Below are positions 8,487 through 12,524 of a stretch of 12,524 nucleotides of DNA, one piece after another (within the stretch, counting starts at the first letter, position 1; each line of letters starts with the position of its first letter). The notes below the pieces were generated by a model. The model did not search any database, was not told the DNA's origin, and was given only the letters and a program-made list of their open reading frames with translations. This DNA is from Gammaproteobacteria bacterium (GTDB lineage Bacteria; Gemmatimonadota; Gemmatimonadetes; Longimicrobiales; Gaopeijiaceae): contig JAHEKL010000055.1 of NCBI GenBank assembly GCA_024638345.1, forward strand, positions 1-12,524, written 5' to 3'. Both the position numbers and the translations under genes were made by a program.

Positions 8487-8668
8487 GGCCGCGGCTAAGG
8501 CTCCGATTCCCGGGGGTGGCGTGCGATTGGTCTCGGAGACATCGGCTCTTCCAGTGAGTCTCCGCTCATCAATACTACACGACCCTCTGCGGAGGGCGAG
8601 GGGACGGCCCTGGTGGATCCCTAAGGGGTCAAGCAGGCCAAGCGATTACACGAAGCCCGAGAGCCGGA
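8487..8668. other. Intergenic region upstream of dnaE
   Basis: This 182-bp gap separates the DUF4837-like gene from dnaE. It holds a perfect 7-bp inverted repeat, CGGAGAC (8534-8540) and GTCTCCG (8558-8564), 48-78 bp upstream of the dnaE GTG, and a short hairpin CCCTC-TGCG-GAGGG (8583-8596). The hairpin has no run of T after it on the minus strand, so I do not call a terminator. TAGTAT on the minus strand (8577-8572) resembles a -10 box but has no matching -35. dnaE could have its own promoter here or be read through from the upstream gene. Confidence 0.4.
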
Positions 8669-9667
8669 TCAGTGGCAGCGGAACGAATCGAGGATGGTCT
8701 GAAGCTGGATCATGTACTCGTACTTGTCGCGGCCAGGGGCATAGAGCCAAGCATCCAGATAGTAGAGCCGATCTCGAGACGGACATCGGAGCGCGCGCGT
8801 GATGAACGGACCTCCCGCGGGCCAAGCGCCTGGGGGGCTCACCCATGCGGCCTGGTACTCGACCCCCGCGAGATCGCTCCCCTCGACCGGCCCGTAGGAT
8901 ACGAACATCGTATCTACCACCTGAGGATCGTTGTAGTACTGAGAGGAGAATGAGTCCCTCCAGCTTCTGAGCTCGGAGGCGTTGGGGTCGGTCTCCGGTA
9001 GAGGAGACCACGAGACGGAGACCTCGCGAATCAGCTCAGCGGGGCTCGGATTGTCGTTCCGGAAGCGGAAAACCGAATCGCGCACGGAATACTGATACAC
9101 GGTGGGGAGCCGAAGCGAGAAGCCGGCGTCGGTCGCAAGGGAATCCTCGAGTGCCAGATCCTCCCCGGAGATGAACATCCGATTGACGGCGTAGGCGCGA
9201 AACTGATCGTCCAGAATCTCGTGGAGCCTTCCCGCGAGCTGACGGACGGCCTCCACCTGTCCAGTCTCGGGTAGAAGGAGGACCGAAACCTGTTGCCCTC
9301 TCGCCCAAACGTTCAGCACCTGCAGCACCTCCGGCGGCTCCGCGACCGATTCCTCGGTCTGCGCGAGGGCTTGGTCGATCCAGGGGTCGCCTCGAACCCC
9401 CAACACCAGGACCTGGCGAAATCGGTTGAGCACTCCCCAATCGGGCAATTCGGGATCCTGGTGCGTGATTCGAAAGGGACGCTCGCTTCGAACCGTCTGG
9501 ATCGTCGGCTCCATGGCGGACAGGAACACGTCTTCGACCTGAGCCCAGAGCTCCGGGGAGGCACCGACGATGAAGGCGTTCACGTCGCCGTGCGCGGGAG
9601 GTAGCTCACAACCCGTAGCCACGAGAGAGGCGCCGAAGGCGAGCGCTACGATGAGCTGTCGATTCAT
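8669..9667 (-). CDS. DUF4837-like lipoprotein of unknown function
   Basis: A 332-residue predicted lipoprotein: MNRQLIVALAFGASLVATGC is a signal peptide with lipobox VATGC, lipidated Cys20. The mature part has an early W (SPELWAQVED), an R-F-R-QVLVLGV strand after an acidic proline-containing stretch, and near the end GGPFITRALRCPSRDRLYYLDAWLYAPGRDK (in parts) followed by a helix with YMIQLQTILDSF. That order, especially GGPF and YAPGRDK before the final helix, recalls the DUF4837 family known mainly from Bacteroidota. This is from memory of the family, not a search. Function is unknown. The ATG is chosen for the compact signal peptide; a GTG at 9694 with AGGA 8 nt upstream (9703-9706) would add nine residues and is a real alternative. 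It stands alone, divergent from the acidic-protein operon. Confidence 0.7.
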   Translation of the reverse strand: MNRQLIVALAFGASLVATGCELPPAHGDVNAFIVGASPELWAQVEDVFLSAMEPTIQTVRSERPFRITHQDPELPDWGVLNRFRQVLVLGVRGDPWIDQALAQTEESVAEPPEVLQVLNVWARGQQVSVLLLPETGQVEAVRQLAGRLHEILDDQFRAYAVNRMFISGEDLALEDSLATDAGFSLRLPTVYQYSVRDSVFRFRNDNPSPAELIREVSVSWSPLPETDPNASELRSWRDSFSSQYYNDPQVVDTMFVSYGPVEGSDLAGVEYQAAWVSPPGAWPAGGPFITRALRCPSRDRLYYLDAWLYAPGRDKYEYMIQLQTILDSFRCH

Positions 9668-9830
9668 GATCCGGCACGATGCTGGTGGGTTCACCCAGGA
9701 GTTCCTGCATCTCTAGCCCCGGAAGGCCTTTGGCGTTCCCCGCTCGCGAAGCGTGATCCGAAGCGAGCCGGAAGCGTCCGACTCCCGAAAGCCCTCGATG
9801 TAGCGCGAAGGTCGGCCTGCGACGACTCGC

Positions 9831-9858
9831 TTGACTTTCCATTGCCCCAGTCTAGTAT
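9831..9858 (+). promoter_or_regulatory. Sigma70-type promoter for the acidic-protein/propeller operon
   Basis: TTGACT at 9831-9836 is a 5/6 match to the -35 consensus, and TAGTAT at 9853-9858 matches 4/6 of the -10, with a 16-bp spacer. Transcription would start near 9865, giving a leader of about 80 nt before the ATG at 9944. It is the best promoter-like pair I found in the window and points toward the + strand operon. Confidence 0.6.
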
Positions 9859-9878
9859 TCGCCCGACCGGGGCAATGG
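9839..9878. promoter_or_regulatory. Perfect 10-bp inverted repeat over the promoter, candidate operator
   Basis: CCATTGCCCC (9839-9848) and GGGGCAATGG (9869-9878) are perfect reverse complements separated by 20 bp, so the arm centres are 30 bp apart, close to three helical turns. The left arm lies between the -35 and -10 boxes and the right arm just downstream of the predicted start. That placement fits a repressor site better than an RNA hairpin, because the left arm would not be transcribed. The binding protein is not identifiable. Confidence 0.5.
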
Positions 9879-9930
9879 CCCCCGGTTCGAAGGCCCGAAC
9901 CCCCCGGGTCTTCAAACGGACCGTATCACC

Positions 9931-9936
9931 GGAGGG
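9931..9936 (+). promoter_or_regulatory. Strong Shine-Dalgarno deciding the start of the acidic ORF
   Basis: GGAGGG sits 7 nt upstream of ATG 9944. In-frame alternatives upstream are worse: a TTG at 9842 lies inside the promoter and an ATG at 9875 lies in the right operator arm, neither with a ribosome site. Confidence 0.7.
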
Positions 9937-9943
9937 AACTCCC

Positions 9944-10159
9944 ATGGTGGATCGTTGGGCCTGGCTTCCAGGTGAGCCTGGCGTCCGTAGTGAGCTGTTG
10001 GCGCTGGACGAAGACGACGAGATCGACGACGAAGATTGGGATGAGGAAGACGACTGGGGTGACGACGAGGACGAGGACGAAGACGACGACGACGAGGACG
10101 AGGACGAGGACTGGGACGACGAAGAGGACGATTGGGACGAGTGGGACGAAGACGACTGA
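9944..10159 (+). CDS. Hyperacidic, Trp-containing small protein of unknown function
   Basis: A 71-residue protein starting MVDRWAWLPGEPGVRSELLA, then a 50-residue tail (22-71) in which 43 residues are Asp or Glu; the rest are one Ile, one Gly and five Trp (32, 38, 57, 64, 67). Overall 46 acidic residues face only two Arg, a net charge near -44. There is no signal peptide, membrane segment or Cys. The tail is surely disordered at neutral pH unless bound to cations or a basic partner. I do not recognise a family. The strong GGAGGG site and promoter argue it is really translated. It is first in a + strand unit, 43 nt before a propeller lipoprotein. It may be a cation- or protein-binding polyanion, or an acidic leader peptide. 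Other frames over this tract are low-complexity shadows. Confidence 0.75.
   Translation: MVDRWAWLPGEPGVRSELLALDEDDEIDDEDWDEEDDWGDDEDEDEDDDDEDEDEDWDDEEDDWDEWDEDD
10007..10156 (+). repeat. Low-complexity GAC/GAG/GAA/GAT codon tract
   Basis: Fifty codons dominated by GAC, GAA, GAG and GAT with interspersed TGG form an imperfect trinucleotide repeat on the coding strand. GAC and GAG are mixed rather than a pure single-codon run, which suggests selection for acidic residues rather than recent slippage. The antisense reading gives poly-serine and is not a gene. Confidence 0.75.
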
Positions 10160-10202
10160 GCCCGAGTCCCCCGCAAGGCGGCGTAGCAGAGTCCCTCACG
10201 CG

Positions 10203-12305
10203 ATGAATGCACGCGGGTGGGTCATCGCGACTGCTTGCGTGGCCGCGGCTGGCTGCACCGCAAGGTCCGCGCCCACGACGGCGACGAGGCCTGCGCTCCC
10301 ACAGACTCAGGCGGGGGCGGCGGAAACACCCGGGCCAGAGCCCGAGATCGCGCCACAGATACGAGAGGGCGAGCGGGTGCAGGACATTCGGCTGAGTCGG
10401 GATCCGATCGTCCTGATGGTCGGTGAGTCGATCAGCATGGTCGATCTCCAGCCGACCCCGGTGGATGCGAACGGGCAGACCGTTTCCGTCGCGCTGATGG
10501 CGGCCCCCCTCACCGACCGGGTTGCGAGCCTCACCCCGAGTGGCGAAATCACAGGTCTTGAAGAGGGAGAGACCGAGCTCATGCTGGCGGTCATGGCTCC
10601 CGGACCCCGCGGGCTTCCCGAGCCGCGAATCTTTCCCATTTCCATCGTGGTCACCGGAGAGCCGGTCGCAGCCCTGGAGATTCGGCCACCCGATCTTGCG
10701 GTCTACGTCGGAACTTCGGTGCCCTTCCAGGTCGAAGCCACGACCGCCTCGGGTACCCTCCGAACTCGGGTGGAGGTCGCCTGGAGCAGCCGCAACCCCG
10801 ATATCGCTTCGGTCAGCCAGGGCGGGTTCGTTCGGGGTCACCGTGCCGGAAGGGCCGCGTTGGTCGCGTCTGCGGACGGCACGGAAACGGTTCACGTGGT
10901 GCAGGTGCTGGATAATCCGGTTCGCTCGGTCGAGTTGACCCCCGATGTCGCAGCCGTTCGAACGGGCGACGTCGTTCGATTCGAGGCGGTACCGAGGGGT
11001 GCGAACGGCGAGCCGATCGGGGACATCGCACTGACCTATACAGTGGGCGGGGAAGAGGCTCGAAGCCGTCTTGGGGCGTCCGTCTTCGAGGATGGAGGGT
11101 TCGTCGCCGACCGACCGGGCCACTATCGGATCGTCGCGAGCGCGGGTCGCGTATCGGCTGAGGCCGTGGCCGAAGTGAGGCCGCGCGAGGTCGAGCAGGA
11201 GCCCGTGCGAGTGGGGTTGGGTCTCCAGTCCCATGCGACGAGCTCCGACCTTTGGGTGTTTCGAGGCACGGATGGTCGGGACTATGCGTACGTCGGGACG
11301 CACGAGGGCGGCCAGAAGATGTTCGTCTGGGATGTCACCGATCCGTCGAGCCCGGTCTTGAGCGATTCGGTGGTCGTCGATGCCAGGGTGGTCAATGACG
11401 TCAAGGTGAACGAGGACGCTACCCTTGCCGTGATCACGAGGGAGGGAGCCTCGGATCGGCGGAACGGGATCGTGATCCTCGATCTGGCCGATCCCGCCCA
11501 TCCCCAGGTGGTCACCACGTATACCGAGAACCTGACGGGGGGCGTCCACAACACCTTCATCGTAGGAGACCTGGTCTACGCGATCCACGACGGCACGCTC
11601 GATGTGCACATCATCGACATTTCCAACCCCGCTGAGCCCCGGGAGGTGGGTCGCTGGGGGATCGACAACCCCGGGAAGTACCTACACGACATCTGGGTCG
11701 TGGACGGAATCGCCTACGTCTCCTACTGGGGGGACGGTGTCTGGCTGCTGGACGTAGGAGACGGGAGGTGGGGAGGGACTCCGACCGAGCCCGCCGTGAT
11801 CTCCTCGCTGGCCTATCCGGAAGGGAATACACACGTTGCGTTTCCCTACGAGAATTCGGCGGGGCACCGGTACCTCTTCGTCGGAGACGAGATATTCGAT
11901 TGCGAGGACTGCACCCCGCGCACCACCATAGGAGAGCGGGTGTCGCGCGGGTTCATCCACATTCTGTCCATCGATGATCCGGAGAACCCCGTGGAGGTGG
12001 GTCGCTACGAGGTGCCGGAGGCGGGAGCTCACAACATATGGGTGGAGGATGACCGCCTCTACGTCGCGTACTACCAGGGTGGGCTGCGGGTCGTGGATGT
12101 GTCCGGAGAGCTGAGGGGTGACCTTTACGACCAGGGGCGAGAGATCGCGTGGTTTCCGACCGGACACCCTGGCGGACGCCCGGCGAATGACCCGATGGCC
12201 TGGGGTCCACAGCCGTATCTCGGAAACATCTTCGTGTCGGACATGCACTCGGGGCTTTGGGTCGTGCGTCTAGAGCCCCCGCCTGGCGGTCCCCTCTTCC
12301 CATGA
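10203..12305 (+). CDS. Lipoprotein with Ig-like (Big-type) domains and an LVIVD beta-propeller
   Basis: A 700-residue predicted lipoprotein: MNARGWVIATACVAAAGC gives lipobox AAGC and lipidated Cys18, followed by a Pro/Thr/Ala-rich linker (19-50). Three Ig-like segments follow, about 58-152, 155-236 and 238-326; VAWSSRNPDIASVSQGGFVRGHRAG in the second is typical of bacterial Ig-like group 2. From about 337 to 696 the protein is an LVIVD-type propeller with recurring signatures: WDVTDPSSPV, LDLADPAHPQ, IDISNPAEPREVG, LSIDDPENPVEVG and a closing DMHSGLWVVRL. Blade starts carry His (344, 449, 495, 544, 610), and CEDC (567-570) may bind metal or form a disulfide. The frame is open upstream to 9831, but that part overlaps the acidic gene and has no signal peptide, so ATG 10203 is chosen; no Shine-Dalgarno is obvious. 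Ligand and role are unknown; surface binding is inferred. Confidence 0.85.
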   Translation: MNARGWVIATACVAAAGCTARSAPTTATRPALPQTQAGAAETPGPEPEIAPQIREGERVQDIRLSRDPIVLMVGESISMVDLQPTPVDANGQTVSVALMAAPLTDRVASLTPSGEITGLEEGETELMLAVMAPGPRGLPEPRIFPISIVVTGEPVAALEIRPPDLAVYVGTSVPFQVEATTASGTLRTRVEVAWSSRNPDIASVSQGGFVRGHRAGRAALVASADGTETVHVVQVLDNPVRSVELTPDVAAVRTGDVVRFEAVPRGANGEPIGDIALTYTVGGEEARSRLGASVFEDGGFVADRPGHYRIVASAGRVSAEAVAEVRPREVEQEPVRVGLGLQSHATSSDLWVFRGTDGRDYAYVGTHEGGQKMFVWDVTDPSSPVLSDSVVVDARVVNDVKVNEDATLAVITREGASDRRNGIVILDLADPAHPQVVTTYTENLTGGVHNTFIVGDLVYAIHDGTLDVHIIDISNPAEPREVGRWGIDNPGKYLHDIWVVDGIAYVSYWGDGVWLLDVGDGRWGGTPTEPAVISSLAYPEGNTHVAFPYENSAGHRYLFVGDEIFDCEDCTPRTTIGERVSRGFIHILSIDDPENPVEVGRYEVPEAGAHNIWVEDDRLYVAYYQGGLRVVDVSGELRGDLYDQGREIAWFPTGHPGGRPANDPMAWGPQPYLGNIFVSDMHSGLWVVRLEPPPGGPLFP

Positions 12306-12524
12306 TCCGACGTCGCGGCGTGCCGGTCCTCCACGCCGCAGTGAGCGTCTTCTCGGTTCTCCTGCTGGCGAGCGGCTGTGTTCGCATGCAGGGCGGAGTC
12401 TCCGCGGATCGGCCTCGCCCGGACACGTTGCTCGAGTACCGGGTCTACGTCGCGAACGAGTCCTCGGACTTGGTGAGCCGGATCGTCTTCGACCTCGGCC
12501 AGGGTGCCCGGATCGAACGCGAAA
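12302..12524 (+). CDS. Predicted YVTN-type beta-propeller lipoprotein (N-terminal part)
   Basis: The first 74 codons of a gene that runs off the right edge. The ATG overlaps the preceding stop (ATGA), so it is coupled to the LVIVD lipoprotein. The start MIRRRGVPVLHAAV leads into a hydrophobic stretch ending LLLASGC, a lipobox with lipidated Cys26. After a short linker the mature sequence reads EYRVYVANESSDLVSRIVFD, which matches the opening strand of the 40-residue YVTN propeller repeat (YVxNxxSdxVS). With only one blade start visible the family call is tentative, but the lipoprotein call is firm. It would be the second exported propeller in this operon. Confidence 0.7.
   Translation, partial: MIRRRGVPVLHAAVSVFSVLLLASGCVRMQGGVSADRPRPDTLLEYRVYVANESSDLVSRIVFDLGQGARIERE

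Noticed and set aside
8583..8596. CCCTC-TGCG-GAGGG hairpin as terminator between the DUF4837-like gene and dnaE
   Set aside because: A 5-bp stem without a following T run on the transcribed strand is too weak to call.
9713..9856. Minus-strand open frame with protein-like residues (RPSRYIEGFRESDASGSLRI) ending just before the DUF4837-like gene
   Set aside because: Its wobble bases are GC-biased as in coding DNA, but it has no ATG, GTG or TTG start and overlaps the + strand promoter and operator. It may be chance or a relic; not called.
9831..10202. Upstream extension of the LVIVD lipoprotein frame to 9831
   Set aside because: The frame is open only because the acidic tract lacks stops. The translation is Thr/Arg/Lys low complexity, it begins in the promoter, and it would bury the lipoprotein signal at 10203.
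9691..10212. Minus-strand ORF of 173 codons rich in serine
   Set aside because: It is the antisense of the Asp/Glu codon tract (GTC/TCG-type complements), which yields poly-Ser automatically; it also crosses the strong + strand promoter.

Overview
The window is 12.5 kb of GC-rich bacterial DNA with dense, ordinary coding, GTG and TTG starts, and several lipoproteins. The gene mix suggests a Gram-negative, non-proteobacterial lineage, with Gemmatimonadota my best guess: a DUF4837-like lipoprotein, Big-type plus LVIVD/YVTN beta-propeller lipoproteins, and a DnaE with an apparently intact PHP domain. This is inference from protein style, not from a marker gene. I see no rRNA, tRNA, CRISPR array, insertion sequence or phage gene.

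The left three quarters reads on the minus strand, from high to low coordinates: a DUF4837-like lipoprotein (8669-9667), DNA polymerase III alpha (dnaE, 4953-8486), methionine sulfoxide reductase A (msrA, 4405-4956), an M3 oligopeptidase A-type protease (2349-4382), then the phosphate uptake genes pstS (1033-2187), pstC (44-1036) and the first 15 codons of pstA (1-47). dnaE and msrA overlap (GTGA), and the protease starts 22 nt after msrA, so these three are probably one transcript. pstS-pstC and pstC-pstA overlap by ATGA. The pst genes have their own 161-bp upstream region, with a Pho-box-like direct repeat and an inverted repeat.

The right quarter (9831-12524) is transcribed the other way from a good sigma70-type promoter that overlaps a perfect 10-bp inverted repeat. 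It encodes a 71-residue hyperacidic protein (46 Asp/Glu, 7 Trp), then a 700-residue lipoprotein with three Ig-like segments and an LVIVD propeller, then (ATGA overlap) a second lipoprotein that starts like a YVTN propeller and runs off the window. This regulated unit is the least conventional part of the window: a polyanionic mini-protein, or an acidic leader ORF, ahead of two predicted surface-anchored beta-propellers.

No gene-free stretch exceeds 300 bases. The gaps are 2188-2348 (pst control region), 8487-8668 (between the DUF4837-like gene and dnaE) and 9668-9943 (divergent promoter region).
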